Positions 27,385-37,064 of a stretch of DNA of 49,331 nt are shown here, piece after piece. This DNA is from VGWB01 sp964480945 (GTDB taxonomy: Bacteria; Bacteroidota; Ignavibacteria; UBA10030). The notes below the pieces were generated by a model. The model was given only the letters and a program-made list of their open reading frames with translations, did no database searches and had not been told where the DNA came from. The stretch lies in the NCBI GenBank assembly GCA_964480945.1, contig CAYZRX010000023.1, positions 1 to 49,331 of the forward strand. Reading direction: 5' to 3'. Every line of letters begins with the position of its first letter. Positions within the stretch are counted from its first letter, which is position 1. A program made the translations under genes and the position numbers.

Positions 27385-27990
27385 TCAGAACTTTACCTGG
27401 GGTGCTTGTTCGGCACCCTCTGCAGCCGTGAAGTATGCCTTCTCTTTGAAGCCCGACATCGAGGCGATCGTGGATGCCGGGAACCGGCGAATCATCGTGT
27501 TGTAGGATTGAACGGCTTCGTTGAACCGCCGGCGCTCAACCGCAATTCTGTTCTCCGTTCCCTCCAATTGAGATTGAAGGGTCAGGAAATTCTCATTCGA
27601 GCGCAACGTAGGGTAGTTCTCCGTTACCACTAAGAGCCGCGAGAGCGCTGACCCCAGCCCGTCCTGCGCCTGCTGAAATTTCGCGAATGCCTGCGGGTCG
27701 TTCAGGATCTCCGGCGTGACGTTCATCTGCCCGACACGGGCCCGTGCATTGGTGACGTTCTCCAGCACCTCGCGTTCCTGCTTGGCGAAACCTTTGACGG
27801 TCTCAACGAGATTCGGGATGAGATCATAACGGCGTTGATATTGATTCTCCACTTGACTCCATCCAGACTTGACCCCTTCCTCCGCCGTTATCATGCCATT
27901 GTATACCGAAATTCCCCACACGACCGCTAGGGCTATGATAACAAGTACGCCGCCAATGACACCCAGAGTTATCGCCAGCGTTCGGTTCAT
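27385..27990 (-). CDS. lemA: LemA family protein
   Basis: A 201-residue protein with a single N-terminal TM segment (about 6-28). The LemA helical domain shows the motifs YNGMITAEEGVKSGWSQVE, QYQRRYDLIPNLVETVKGFAKQE and FNEAVQSYNTMIRRFP. The short N-terminus would sit outside or in the periplasm depending on topology; its role is unknown. The gene starts with an ATGA overlap with the CapA-like gene upstream and is followed by the TPM gene. Together they form a coupled capA-lemA-TPM set. Confidence 0.94.
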   Translation of the reverse strand: MNRTLAITLGVIGGVLVIIALAVVWGISVYNGMITAEEGVKSGWSQVENQYQRRYDLIPNLVETVKGFAKQEREVLENVTNARARVGQMNVTPEILNDPQAFAKFQQAQDGLGSALSRLLVVTENYPTLRSNENFLTLQSQLEGTENRIAVERRRFNEAVQSYNTMIRRFPASTIASMSGFKEKAYFTAAEGAEQAPQVKF

Positions 27991-29027
27991 CGAGAAACTC
28001 CTGTAGGAAATGAAATTGATTCCGTGAACATGCGCGACCGGTCGCGAACAAGATCGACGATTTGTGCACGAACCTGCTCACTGGGGAGATGAGGTTGCCA
28101 CCGCGTCACCTGGACCGGCACAAGCTCGACCGTCGCCGAGTGGTCTTGCAGCAGGACCTTCAAAACCGCCGTTGCATAGGTGCTCAACCAATTGCCACCA
28201 AAGATGAAATTCCCTAAGGAATACGCGATCACGCCCCCCTTGTACCGCTCGATCCCCTGAAGCGTGTGCGGGTGATGGCCCACAACAAGGTCCGCGCCTG
28301 CGTCAATCACGTCGTGAGCGAGCTTTATCTGTTCCCCGGAAGGCCGCTCTGCCAGCTCGGTTCCCCAGTGAAAGCTCACGATGAGGTAGTCGACACTGTT
28401 TCGCAGTCTCCTGACATCCGTGAGAACGTACGACTCGTAGCGCGGAGCGAAGCCGGGCTTGTTGCTGCCGGCAGCAAACTCCCCGCCTGCATAAGCGAGA
28501 AAACCGATTCTCTCGCCCTCCTTCTCGAGAACAACGGGCCTGCGAGCTTGCTTGATATTCTTCCCGGCGCCGACATGCTGAATCCCTGCTGAGTCGAGCG
28601 ATCGCATCGTGTCCTCGAGCCCCCGCGCGCCGTAGTCACCGATGTGATTGTTGGCAAGGTCGACAACGTTGATGCGGGCAGATTCCAACGTGCGAACGTA
28701 CCGAGGATGCATCCTGAACGTGAACTCTTTTTCCTCCGCATGGTCAGAGAGCGTGATCGGGTTTTCCAGGTTTACCATAAAGAAATCGTACGCCCCCACT
28801 TCGTGCCATTTTTGGAACACATAGTCGACCCTCGTTCCGACGTCACTATCGATGTGGCGTGCAAACGTGACGTCACCCGCAAAGAGCAAGACGACTGGTC
28901 GGCTTGTCTGGCCGCTCAGAGAGCCAAAGGTGCTCAAAACCGCAATAATAACGGGGAAAATCGCTCTCACAGATCGACACGCACCGGACGATTGAATGAT
29001 GGTAACAAAACTTCCTGCTAAAAACAA
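27987..29027 (-). CDS. Second CapA-family exported metallophosphatase-like protein
   Basis: Paralog of the gene at 16545-17591, with GDVTFARH, VNLENPIT, NNHIGDYG, FHWGTE, GHHPHTLQG and GNFIFGG. The start is uncertain. I chose the TTG at 29027 because AGGAGG lies 5 nt upstream; a GTG at 28970 would give a more compact signal peptide but has no ribosome-binding site. The frame is open further to 29135, which lies next to the terminator of the acyl-CoA dehydrogenase operon and is unlikely to be translated. It is the first gene of the run capA-lemA-TPM-aroF-kinase. Confidence 0.82.
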   Translation of the reverse strand: MFLAGSFVTIIQSSGACRSVRAIFPVIIAVLSTFGSLSGQTSRPVVLLFAGDVTFARHIDSDVGTRVDYVFQKWHEVGAYDFFMVNLENPITLSDHAEEKEFTFRMHPRYVRTLESARINVVDLANNHIGDYGARGLEDTMRSLDSAGIQHVGAGKNIKQARRPVVLEKEGERIGFLAYAGGEFAAGSNKPGFAPRYESYVLTDVRRLRNSVDYLIVSFHWGTELAERPSGEQIKLAHDVIDAGADLVVGHHPHTLQGIERYKGGVIAYSLGNFIFGGNWLSTYATAVLKVLLQDHSATVELVPVQVTRWQPHLPSEQVRAQIVDLVRDRSRMFTESISFPTGVSR

Positions 29028-29137
29028 GAAGACCTCCTGACCCTGGTTTCCGGTCACCGCTGCACACCGTGCGCTGCTTTTCGGCGACATCACCCACAAC
29101 TGCGTATCGTGAGGCGATGTTCCACGCTCTCGCACAC

Positions 29138-29167
29138 AAAAAAAAGGCGACCGAACGATCGCCTTTT
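29138..29167 (-). terminator. Rho-independent terminator after the acyl-CoA dehydrogenase gene
   Basis: On the minus strand the stem AAAAGGCGA/TCGCCTTTT with an 8-nt loop is followed by a run of eight T. It lies 59 nt past the acyl-CoA dehydrogenase stop codon and closes the thiolase-dehydrogenase operon. The following capA-lemA operon must therefore have its own promoter. Confidence 0.88.
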
Positions 29168-29225
29168 GATGACGGGCATCGATCCACTTTCAGGGATTGC
29201 GCCCCGCCCACTCTGCGCGATTTGT

Positions 29226-30365
29226 CTATTGCATGAGGGATCGCGCAATGACAAGCTGCTGGATTTCGGATGTCCCCTCATAGATCTCCGTAATCTTCGA
29301 GTCGCGCAAGAAGCGCTCGACTTTGTATTCTCGTATGTAGCCGTAGCCGCCGTGGATCTGAACTGCTTCGAGCGCGCAGCGAACAGCCGCCCGCGATGCG
29401 AATAATTTCGCCATCGCTGCCGCGGGACCGAATGGCTGGTTGCGATCCTTCAAGGATGCAGCGTGAAGCGTCAAAGAGCGCGCCCCCTCAATCAACGTCG
29501 CCATCTCGGCCAGCTTGAACTGGATCGCTTGAAGCTCCGCGATAGGATGGTCGAAGGCCTTCCGCTCCTGACTGTACTTGATGGCGGCTTCTAACGACGC
29601 CTCGGCGATCGCGAGTGCCTGCGCGGCGATGCCGATCCTCCCGCCATCCAGCGTCCTCAAAGCGAATTTGATGCCAAAGCCTTCATCGCCGATCCTATTC
29701 TCGACAGGGACGCGACAATCTTCGAACGACAGCGAGACCGTGTCCGAACTTCGAATGCCGAGCTTCTTCTCTTTCTTCGCAACGGAAAAGCCGGGCGTTC
29801 CCCTTTCAACAATGAATGCACTCACTCCCTTCGCCCCCTTGGAACGATCCGTGGACGCCATGACGAGCACGAGATCGGCGTTGGCGCCGTTCGTGGTAAA
29901 ATTCTTTGCTCCGTTCAGAACGTAGACATTTCCATCCCGTCGCGCGATCGTCCGCTGATTGGTGGCGTCGCTTCCTGCCTCGGGCTCGGAGAGCGCAAAG
30001 GCACCGAGTTTCCTCCCTGCGGCCAGGTCGATGAGATACTTCTTCTTCTGTTCCTCGGTACCGTAGGCCTCAAGCCCCCAGGTAACGAGAGAATTGTTCA
30101 CGGACATGATGACGCATGCGGCGGCGTCGACCTTGCCGATCTCCTCGAGCGCGAGGACGTACGAGATCGTGTCAAGTCCTGCACCACCGTACTGTTCCGG
30201 CACCATCATACCCATAAACCCAAGTTCGCCCATCTTCTTCACTGCTTCGTACGGAAACTCCTCTTTCTCGTCGCGTTGGTCGGCAGTTGGTGCAAGCTCC
30301 TCTCGTGCAAACTGGCGCGCAGTCTGCTGAATCATCTTATGCGTCTCGCTCAATTCGAAATTCAT
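29226..30365 (-). CDS. Acyl-CoA dehydrogenase (butyryl-CoA dehydrogenase type)
   Basis: FAD-dependent alpha,beta-desaturation of acyl-CoA. The 379-residue protein has the classic three-domain layout. The FAD/substrate signature is AFALSEPEAGSDA (about residues 126-138). The second signature is QIHGGYGYIREYKVERFLRD, followed by the catalytic base E363 in IYEGTSEIQ, as in short-chain enzymes. It follows the 3-hydroxyacyl-CoA dehydrogenase by 9 nt. Together with the thiolase it forms a short-chain beta-oxidation or reverse (butyrate-type) set. No crotonase or electron-transfer flavoprotein gene is visible here. Confidence 0.94.
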   Translation of the reverse strand: MNFELSETHKMIQQTARQFAREELAPTADQRDEKEEFPYEAVKKMGELGFMGMMVPEQYGGAGLDTISYVLALEEIGKVDAAACVIMSVNNSLVTWGLEAYGTEEQKKKYLIDLAAGRKLGAFALSEPEAGSDATNQRTIARRDGNVYVLNGAKNFTTNGANADLVLVMASTDRSKGAKGVSAFIVERGTPGFSVAKKEKKLGIRSSDTVSLSFEDCRVPVENRIGDEGFGIKFALRTLDGGRIGIAAQALAIAEASLEAAIKYSQERKAFDHPIAELQAIQFKLAEMATLIEGARSLTLHAASLKDRNQPFGPAAAMAKLFASRAAVRCALEAVQIHGGYGYIREYKVERFLRDSKITEIYEGTSEIQQLVIARSLMQ

Positions 30366-30374
30366 GCTACGCCT

Positions 30375-31244
30375 CTATGTCGTTGTGTAGGAATAGAAAC
30401 CTTTTCCGGTCTTCCTCCCCAGATGACCGGCCGCGACCATTTTCTTCAGCAGGGGACACGGACGGTATTTCGAATCGCCCAGCCCGTCGTGAAGAACCTC
30501 CATAATCGACAAACAGACGTCCAGACCGATAAAATCCGCGAGGGCCAAGGGTCCCATGGGATGGTTCATTCCCAGCTTCATCACTGTATCGATCGCCTCG
30601 GGGGTCGCGACTCCTTCCATCACACAGTACATCGCCTCGTTCAACATCGGCAGAAGCACTCGGTTGGAGATGAAGCCCGGGTAATCGTTGACCTCAACAG
30701 GCACTTTCTCCAGGCTCTCAGAGAGCGATCGTACCGCTTCGTACGTCTCATTCGATGTGGCAAGGCCGCGGATCACTTCCACCAATTTCATCATAGGCAC
30801 AGGATTCATGAAATGCATGCCGATGACCTTGTCCGGCTTGGAGGTCACCGCCGCGAGCTCCGTAATGGAGATGGATGATGTGTTCGACGCCACGATCGCT
30901 CCCGGTACCGTGAACTTGTCGAAGCTCTTGAAGAGCTCTTTCTTGATCGCTTCGTTCTCCGTTGCCGCCTCGATGACGATATCCGCTCCCTTGCAGACCG
31001 ACTGCAGGTCGATGGACGTCTTGATCCGGTTGAGGGTCTCCTTCTTTTGGTCCTCCGTAACCGTCCCCTTCTTGATCTGGCGGTCGATGTTTGCCTTGAT
31101 CGTGTTCAACCCCCGGTCGATGTACTCCTGCTTGACGTCGTGCAGCGTGACAGAATAACCATGCTGAGCGAACACGTGGGCGATTCCGTTGCCCATCGTC
31201 CCCGCACCGATGACTGCGACATTTTTGATGTTCTCAGATCCCAT
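30375..31244 (-). CDS. 3-hydroxybutyryl-CoA dehydrogenase
   Basis: NAD(P)-linked oxidation of 3-hydroxyacyl-CoA to 3-oxoacyl-CoA. The single-domain form is 289 residues, the same size class as clostridial Hbd. The N-terminal Rossmann motif is GAGTMGNG (13-20). The catalytic His is H144 in GMHFMNPVPMMKLVEVI, paired with a glutamate (E155). The C-terminal dimerisation domain includes NRVLLPMLNEA. It lies 38 nt after the thiolase and 9 nt before the acyl-CoA dehydrogenase. Confidence 0.94.
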   Translation of the reverse strand: MGSENIKNVAVIGAGTMGNGIAHVFAQHGYSVTLHDVKQEYIDRGLNTIKANIDRQIKKGTVTEDQKKETLNRIKTSIDLQSVCKGADIVIEAATENEAIKKELFKSFDKFTVPGAIVASNTSSISITELAAVTSKPDKVIGMHFMNPVPMMKLVEVIRGLATSNETYEAVRSLSESLEKVPVEVNDYPGFISNRVLLPMLNEAMYCVMEGVATPEAIDTVMKLGMNHPMGPLALADFIGLDVCLSIMEVLHDGLGDSKYRPCPLLKKMVAAGHLGRKTGKGFYSYTTT

Positions 31245-31282
31245 GATGGCACTCTCGAATAGAATGTTGACTTCGTGCAGAG

Positions 31283-32464
31283 TTAGCTGACCATTTCTAC
31301 GATAACAGCGCTGGCTTCGCCGCCCCCGATGCAGATCGCTGCCAATCCCCGTTTCTTCTTCTGCTGTTTCAACGCGTGCAGCAGGGTGACAAGAATTCGG
31401 GCTCCGCTCGCTCCGATCGGATGTCCCATGGCGACTGCCCCGCCGTTCACATTGAGCTTCTTCACGTCGATGCCGCTGAGCTTCTGAACCGCTAACGCGA
31501 CAACGGCGAACGCTTCATTGACCTCAAACAAGTCGATCTCGTCCAACTTCATCCCCGCCCGGGCCAGAACCTTCGCTATCACATCCGTGGGTGCCGTCGT
31601 GAACCACTCGGGCTTCTTGGCCGTCGACGCATAGTCGACGATGCGCGCGATGGGCCGCAACCCAAGCTTTGCCGCCTTCGCGGCAGATGTAACGACGACG
31701 GCAGCTGCTCCATCGTTGATCTTCGATGCGTTCGCGGCAGTCACCGTCCCATCCTGCTGAAAGGCCGGCTTGAGCTTCGGCACCTTGTCGAAGTTCGTCT
31801 TGAAGGGCTCCTCATCTTGCTCAACCACCGTGTCACCTTGCCTGCTCTTGATCGTGACCGGAACGACCTCCTCCTTGAACCTTCCTTCCTTCCAGGCGTT
31901 CTGGGCCCGCGTGTAGCTCATGATGGCAAACTCATCCTGCGCCTCGCGCGGGATTGCACATTCCCTTGCGCACAGCTCGGCGGCATTCCCCATGTGGTAG
32001 TCGTTGTAGACATCCCAGAGTCCGTCCTTGATCATCGAATCCACGAGCTTGCCGTGGCCCATCCGGTAACCTTCGCGCGCCTTCTCCAGGAGATACGGTG
32101 TGTTCGACATGCTCTCCATCCCGCCCGCGACGATAATTTCCGCGTCACCGAGACGGATGGCCTGCGTGGCGAGCATGACGGCCTTCAGCCCGGAGCCGCA
32201 CACTTTGTTGACGGTCATGCACTCTACCGATTCCGGAAGTCCCGCGAAGAGGGCCGCCTGCCGCGCCGGGGCTTGCCCCTCCCCCGCGACCAAGACGTTT
32301 CCCATGATGACTTCTTGAACGTCGGTCTTCTTAATCCCGGCCCGCTGGAGTGCCTCTTCTATGACAAGAGCTCCGAGCTTGGGACCGGGCACGGAGCTCA
32401 GACTCCCCATGAACGAGCCGATAGGAGTGCGACATGCACTGACGATGACTGCATCATCTGCCAT
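31283..32464 (-). CDS. Acetyl-CoA C-acetyltransferase (thiolase)
   Basis: Reversible condensation of acyl-CoA with acetyl-CoA. The 393-residue protein has nucleophile C89 (VNKVCGSGLKAV), H348 (MGHPIGASGAR) and C378 (CIGGGEASAV). It is the first gene of the three-gene operon. AGAGGA lies 9 nt ahead of the ATG. Biosynthetic (degradative-type II) rather than long-chain thiolase is favoured by length and the absence of a long N-terminal extension, but substrate range is not determined. Confidence 0.94.
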   Translation of the reverse strand: MADDAVIVSACRTPIGSFMGSLSSVPGPKLGALVIEEALQRAGIKKTDVQEVIMGNVLVAGEGQAPARQAALFAGLPESVECMTVNKVCGSGLKAVMLATQAIRLGDAEIIVAGGMESMSNTPYLLEKAREGYRMGHGKLVDSMIKDGLWDVYNDYHMGNAAELCARECAIPREAQDEFAIMSYTRAQNAWKEGRFKEEVVPVTIKSRQGDTVVEQDEEPFKTNFDKVPKLKPAFQQDGTVTAANASKINDGAAAVVVTSAAKAAKLGLRPIARIVDYASTAKKPEWFTTAPTDVIAKVLARAGMKLDEIDLFEVNEAFAVVALAVQKLSGIDVKKLNVNGGAVAMGHPIGASGARILVTLLHALKQQKKKRGLAAICIGGGEASAVIVEMVS

Positions 32465-32557
32465 AAGTGTAGTTCCTCTGGAAAGAGAAAAGAAGGAGAG
32501 AAGAAGTGGAGCTGCCGAAATGAAGCTGTGCGATCATACAGCAGAGAAAGAAATGAC

Positions 32558-33811
32558 TTAACTGTTCATCGATTTGAGGAACTCCTTATTGGATTTCGTC
32601 CCTCTCATCTTCTCGAGTACGAACTCCATCGCCTCGACCGGCGCGAGATCACTCAAAAGTTTGCGGAGTATCCAGACACGATTGAGCTCTTCGGAATCTT
32701 GCAGCAGTTCCTCTTTACGAGTTCCGGACCGGTTGACGTCGATCGCGGGAAACATGCGCCGGTCGCTCAGTTTGCGGTCCAGAACGATTTCCATATTGCC
32801 CGTGCCTTTGAATTCTTCAAAAATGACCTCATCCATCCTGCTGCCGGTCTCGACCAGGGCAGTCGCGATGACGGTCAAGCTTCCCCATTCCTCAACGTTC
32901 CGGGCAGCTCCGAAGAATCTCTTCGGCCGATGCAAGGCGTTGGCGTCAACGCCCCCGGAAAGGATCTTGCCGCTGTGCGGCACGACCGTATTATGCGCAC
33001 GCGCCAACCGGGTGATGCTGTCCAGCAAAATAACGACGTCCTTTTTTGCCTCGACGAGGCGCTTGGCCTTCTCCAGAACCATGTCTGCCACCTGGACATG
33101 CCGCTCCGGCGGCTCATCGAACGTGGAGCTGACCACCTCGGCGCTCACCGTCCGCTCCATATCCGTGACCTCCTCCGGCCGTTCGTCGATCAGAAGAACG
33201 ATAAGCTTGACTTCAGGATGGTTCCGGATGATGCTGTTGGCTATCTTCTGAAGGAGAATGGTTTTTCCGGCCTTCGGCGGCGAAACGATCATTCCACGCT
33301 GCCCCTTTCCGATGGGGGACAGTAAATCCATAATTCGCATCGAGTACTCGCCCGGGATCGTCTCGAGCTTAAGGCGGCTGGTCGGATACAGCGGGGTCAG
33401 GTTGTCGAACAGGATCCGCTCCCGAATGAGATCGGGATGGTCGTCGTTGACCGCCTCCACGCGCAGCAAGGCAAAGAAACGTTCCCCTTCCTTCGGCGGG
33501 CGAACCTGGCCGCTCACGCTATCTCCCGTTCGGAGGCCGAATTTCTTGATCTGGGAGGGCGACACGTAGATATCGTCAGGCGACGGCAGATAGTTGTAGT
33601 TGACGGATCGCAGGAAACCATATCCGTCGGGGAGAACCTCGAGTACTCCCTTGCTGAAGCTCAACCCATCTTTCGCGGTTTGCGCCTCCAGAATCTTGAA
33701 AATGAGCTCCTGCTTGCGGAGGTCGCTGTAAGCGGACAGGTTGAGGTCCTTCGCAATCTGGTTCAACTCTGCGATCTTTTTGGACTTCAGTTCAGTGATG
33801 TCCATTGGCAT
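32558..33811 (-). CDS. rho: Transcription termination factor Rho
   Basis: RNA-dependent hexameric helicase that ends transcription. The 417-residue product has the Rho N-domain (about 4-45), the cold-shock-like primary RNA-binding domain (GYGFLRS, about 63-69) and the ATPase core. Walker A is PPKAGKTI (178-185), Walker B is in VVILLDSITRLARA and the Q-loop is near GGVDANAL. It has no long insertion of the kind found in some Bacteroidota and Actinobacteria Rho proteins. The 193-bp spacer upstream (33812-34004) holds no gene; a leader that regulates rho is possible but I see no defined element. Confidence 0.96.
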   Translation of the reverse strand: MPMDITELKSKKIAELNQIAKDLNLSAYSDLRKQELIFKILEAQTAKDGLSFSKGVLEVLPDGYGFLRSVNYNYLPSPDDIYVSPSQIKKFGLRTGDSVSGQVRPPKEGERFFALLRVEAVNDDHPDLIRERILFDNLTPLYPTSRLKLETIPGEYSMRIMDLLSPIGKGQRGMIVSPPKAGKTILLQKIANSIIRNHPEVKLIVLLIDERPEEVTDMERTVSAEVVSSTFDEPPERHVQVADMVLEKAKRLVEAKKDVVILLDSITRLARAHNTVVPHSGKILSGGVDANALHRPKRFFGAARNVEEWGSLTVIATALVETGSRMDEVIFEEFKGTGNMEIVLDRKLSDRRMFPAIDVNRSGTRKEELLQDSEELNRVWILRKLLSDLAPVEAMEFVLEKMRGTKSNKEFLKSMNS

Positions 33812-34004
33812 AATGAATCAATCCTCTTGGTTTGGAGTTAGATCGGCAAACTGTAAACGAGAACATCCTCAATGACAGACCCGAGGAGACTTTCCGATGA
33901 CGTTTGAAGGTTGGGAGTAACGAGCTAACGATTTAGAAGTGAACTGGTTGGATGATCGACAATCGGGAAGATATCCCACGAACTTCACCCGCTAATATAG
34001 CCCA

Positions 34005-35312
34005 TTACTCACTGATTGTCAAGTTCTTTTTCTCGGCAAGAAACTCCTTCGCCTCGCCTACAATGAAGTGGGAACCGGTGATGAGGATCGGTGTCTTCTG
34101 GTGACTACGCTGTAGTGCCAACCGTACACCTTCTTGTACGCTGAGCGCCGCGGTCACCCTCCCTGGCGGCATCGCGAACGCACCCGCCACCTCCTCTGCT
34201 GACCTCGAGCGCTCCGTTCGCGCTGCAACCGTTATGACCTCGCCGGCGAACGGTTCCAACGCGCGAGCCATCGCGCCACAATTCTTGTCTTTCATTGCAC
34301 CGAAAACGAGGATGAGATCTCTGAGGCCCAAATCTTGTAACGATGCAGCGAGCATTCTCGCGCCATCTGCGTTATGTGCAACGTCTAGAATGACCCGGGG
34401 GTTCCTCCGCACGAGGCTCAGCCGCCCGTCCAGGCCCGTCAACTCTTGGACACGGCTCAGGCCCGAGCGTATTAACCGTTCAGCGATTTGAAATCTGGCT
34501 GATCTATTCACTTCTTGAATTGCTGCAATCGCTAGCGCCGCATTCTTGAGCTGATAGGATCCCGGAAGAGAGAGCTGCAGCCTCTCGTAAGGGATTCCGC
34601 GGACCGTAAGGTCCACGATCGTCCGGTTCAGCGACATCTCGCGAATCGACGCGCTGAATCGAGACGCGAGGATCAGTCGAGCGTTCCGCTTCTCACATGT
34701 AGCTCTTATGACTGCAAGCGCGCGGCGCTGCGAAACTCCCGTGACGCACGGAACCCGGTTCTTGATAATACCCGCTTTCTCCCTTGCGATTCTCTCGATG
34801 GTATCGCCCAGCACCTCCGTATGCTCGAGACCGATGTTCGTAATCACAGAGACCGACGGCCTCACCACATTCGTTGAATCGAGCCGCCCACCCAGTCCCG
34901 CTTCGATGACGGCAATCTCCACCTTCTTCTCAGCGAAATGAGCGAAGGCAACCGCCGTTGTCGCTTCGAAAAAGGTCGGCTGCTGCTTCAGAAGAGAAGG
35001 TCTCAACGCATCCACATATCGTGCAACCTCATGTTGCGAAATCCGCTTGCCGTCGATCCTGATCCGCTCCGTGAAGCTCACCAAGTCAGGAGAGGTGTAG
35101 AGCCCCGTCCTGTAACCGGCCGCCGTGAAGAAAGCAGCGAGCATCGAGGCGACCGATCCCTTCCCGTTGGTTCCGGCAATATGGATTGTGGCAAATTTCC
35201 GATGTGGATTCTCAAGAGTTTCCAGCAGCCGGGTGATGCCTCCCAGGCCGAACTTCATGCCGAACTTCTCCAGACTGAGGAGAAGTCGGATCGATTCAGA
35301 GTAGGAATTCAA
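34005..35312 (-). CDS. folC: Folylpolyglutamate/dihydrofolate synthase
   Basis: Mur-ligase-type ATP-dependent addition of glutamate to folates (and to dihydropteroate if bifunctional). The 435-residue protein has the ATP loop GTNGKGSVAS, the folate-side loop TSPDLVSFTERIRIDG, GLGGRLDSTNV and the C-terminal ligase domain with LDVAHNADGA. It starts 18 nt after pyrD. The bifunctional role is the default for bacterial FolC; no separate FolC is visible in the window. Confidence 0.94.
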   Translation of the reverse strand: MNSYSESIRLLLSLEKFGMKFGLGGITRLLETLENPHRKFATIHIAGTNGKGSVASMLAAFFTAAGYRTGLYTSPDLVSFTERIRIDGKRISQHEVARYVDALRPSLLKQQPTFFEATTAVAFAHFAEKKVEIAVIEAGLGGRLDSTNVVRPSVSVITNIGLEHTEVLGDTIERIAREKAGIIKNRVPCVTGVSQRRALAVIRATCEKRNARLILASRFSASIREMSLNRTIVDLTVRGIPYERLQLSLPGSYQLKNAALAIAAIQEVNRSARFQIAERLIRSGLSRVQELTGLDGRLSLVRRNPRVILDVAHNADGARMLAASLQDLGLRDLILVFGAMKDKNCGAMARALEPFAGEVITVAARTERSRSAEEVAGAFAMPPGRVTAALSVQEGVRLALQRSHQKTPILITGSHFIVGEAKEFLAEKKNLTISE

Positions 35313-35330
35313 GAAAGGAAACGGGAATGA

Positions 35331-36275
35331 TCAGAGCCACGACTGCAGAACTGAGTACGCGAGGTCGGATTCCATGGCACCGACGAGCTGGCCCACATCC
35401 TGCAGCCCTTGCGCCTGGGCGTACGTGCGGAGTCCCTCAGCGATCTTCACGCCAGCGGCGGGATCGATAAAATTCGCTGTCCCCACCTGAACGGCCGTTG
35501 CACCGACGAGGAGGAACTCGATCGCATCCTCGGCGGTCATGATCCCGCCGATTCCGATGATCGGAATGTGGACGACCTGGGCGGCCTCGTACACCTTCGC
35601 CAGGGCAACCGGCTTGATGGCGGGCCCGGAGAGCCCGCCCGTCACCGTCGAAAGCTTGGGCTTCTTGGTACGAATATCAACCGCCATGCCGACGAGCGTG
35701 TTGATCACCGAAACAGCGTCCGCTCCAGCCTCTTCGACAGCCCGGGCAAACTCCGAGATATGTGTCACGTTCGGCGTCAGCTTGACGATCAGCGGCTTTT
35801 CCGTCAGAGGACGGAGGCGGGCCGTTATCTCTTTCGTCTTCGAACAGTCCGTGCCGAAGCTCAATCCGCCTTCCCTGACGTTCGGGCACGACACGTTGAT
35901 TTCGTATCCGCCGATTCCCTCCTCTCGCTCCAGCAGCGAGAGGACATCACAATACTCCTGGACCGTGCTCGCCGCGATATTCACCATCACAGCTGTGTCA
36001 AGCGTCCGGAGATACGGGAGCTTCTCTGAAATAAACGTGTGGACTCCGATATTCGCGAGTCCGATGGAATTCAGCATCCCGCTGGGCGTCTCGACGATCC
36101 GCCGGGGCGGGTTTCCATCCCGCGGCTTCCACGAGAGGGATTTGGTGCAGATGCCGCCGAGCTTGCTGACGTCCACCAGATCCTTCACTTCGTCGCCGTA
36201 TCCGAATGTTCCCGACGCCACCAGCACCCGGTTTTTGAACTCAACCCCTCGAATATTGAACGATTCTTTTACCAT
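35331..36275 (-). CDS. pyrD: Dihydroorotate dehydrogenase B, catalytic subunit (class 1B)
   Basis: FMN enzyme that oxidises dihydroorotate to orotate in pyrimidine synthesis. The 314-residue product has the class 1 active-site cysteine C130 in YEINVSCPNV, the substrate loop (SIGLANIG) and the FMN phosphate region (IGIGGI and VQVGTANF). Class 1B enzymes pass electrons to NAD+ through PyrK. The pyrK gene is directly upstream, with its TAA stop abutting the pyrD ATG. Confidence 0.95.
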   Translation of the reverse strand: MVKESFNIRGVEFKNRVLVASGTFGYGDEVKDLVDVSKLGGICTKSLSWKPRDGNPPRRIVETPSGMLNSIGLANIGVHTFISEKLPYLRTLDTAVMVNIAASTVQEYCDVLSLLEREEGIGGYEINVSCPNVREGGLSFGTDCSKTKEITARLRPLTEKPLIVKLTPNVTHISEFARAVEEAGADAVSVINTLVGMAVDIRTKKPKLSTVTGGLSGPAIKPVALAKVYEAAQVVHIPIIGIGGIMTAEDAIEFLLVGATAVQVGTANFIDPAAGVKIAEGLRTYAQAQGLQDVGQLVGAMESDLAYSVLQSWL

Positions 36276-37064
36276 TTAGCGCAGGATGATATCCTTTGAG
36301 TTGAATGTGGGACCTTCTGTACAAACGAGGGCGTACTTCTTCTCGCCGTTCGCTCGCTCGATCGGACACCCCTGGCAGAGGCCGAGCCCGCACGCCATAT
36401 CACCTTCCAGTGAGAGCTCGCACTCGATGCCTGCCCTCTTGGCAAAATCCGATAACGCTTTCAGCATGTTGGTGGGACCGCAGCCGAAGATCTTTGGTTT
36501 CGAGAGCGCGTTCCTGCTCAGATACGCTTCGAGCAGGCCGATGACCGTGCCGCAGTAACCCTGCGTTCCATCGTCGGTTGCGAGTTGGACATTTTCGAGA
36601 TTCTGAGGAGTCAGCTGAGCCGCGGTCCGGGCTCCGAGAAATGTGATGACCTGTTTCCCCTCGCGAGCCAGCTGTGTCGTGAGAAATGGGAAGGGAGCAA
36701 CCCCCACTCCGCCCGCGACGATCACGGCAGTCGAAAAGTCTCCTCTGGAGCCGAACGGGACTCCAAGAGGACCGAGGACGTCCAGCATATCGCCGGCACG
36801 CTTGGCGGCGAGCATGCGGGTACCCTGGCCGACCACGTTGAACAAGAGTTCAACTTCGTCCCCGACGACTCGCGAAATACTCATAGGCCTTCGCAGCAAC
36901 GGAAGGCACCCGTCACCGCAACGGATGTTCACGAATTGTCCGGCGGCAGCAGAGGATGCGATCTCTTGCGATCGGAATCTCACGACAAAGATGCCGGGAG
37001 CGAGTTCATTTCGGAAGGAGACTGCAACGATGCGTTGGAACATCCTCAATGGCTCCGAGATCAC
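36276..37064 (-). CDS. pyrK: Dihydroorotate dehydrogenase B, electron-transfer subunit
   Basis: FAD/[2Fe-2S] protein that relays electrons from PyrD to NAD+. The GTG at 37064 starts in a GTGA overlap with the TPR lipoprotein stop and has AGAGG 6 nt upstream, giving 262 residues; an ATG at 37043 is an alternative. The open frame extends further upstream but into the lipoprotein gene and is not used. It shows the FAD-binding pattern (RPMSISRVV) and NAD side (AGGVGVAPFPFL). The iron-sulfur ligands are C225, C230, C233 and C248, the CX4CX2CX14C form of PyrK. Confidence 0.94.
   Translation of the reverse strand: MISEPLRMFQRIVAVSFRNELAPGIFVVRFRSQEIASSAAAGQFVNIRCGDGCLPLLRRPMSISRVVGDEVELLFNVVGQGTRMLAAKRAGDMLDVLGPLGVPFGSRGDFSTAVIVAGGVGVAPFPFLTTQLAREGKQVITFLGARTAAQLTPQNLENVQLATDDGTQGYCGTVIGLLEAYLSRNALSKPKIFGCGPTNMLKALSDFAKRAGIECELSLEGDMACGLGLCQGCPIERANGEKKYALVCTEGPTFNSKDIILR

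Noticed and set aside
31817..33325. 502-codon open frame on the plus strand opposite thiolase and rho
   Set aside because: Both minus-strand genes are well-conserved families with full catalytic motifs. The plus frame has no recognisable domain and is explained by codon bias of the genes beneath it. The same holds for other long opposite-strand frames such as 6045-8423, 23969-24787 and 38066-38941.
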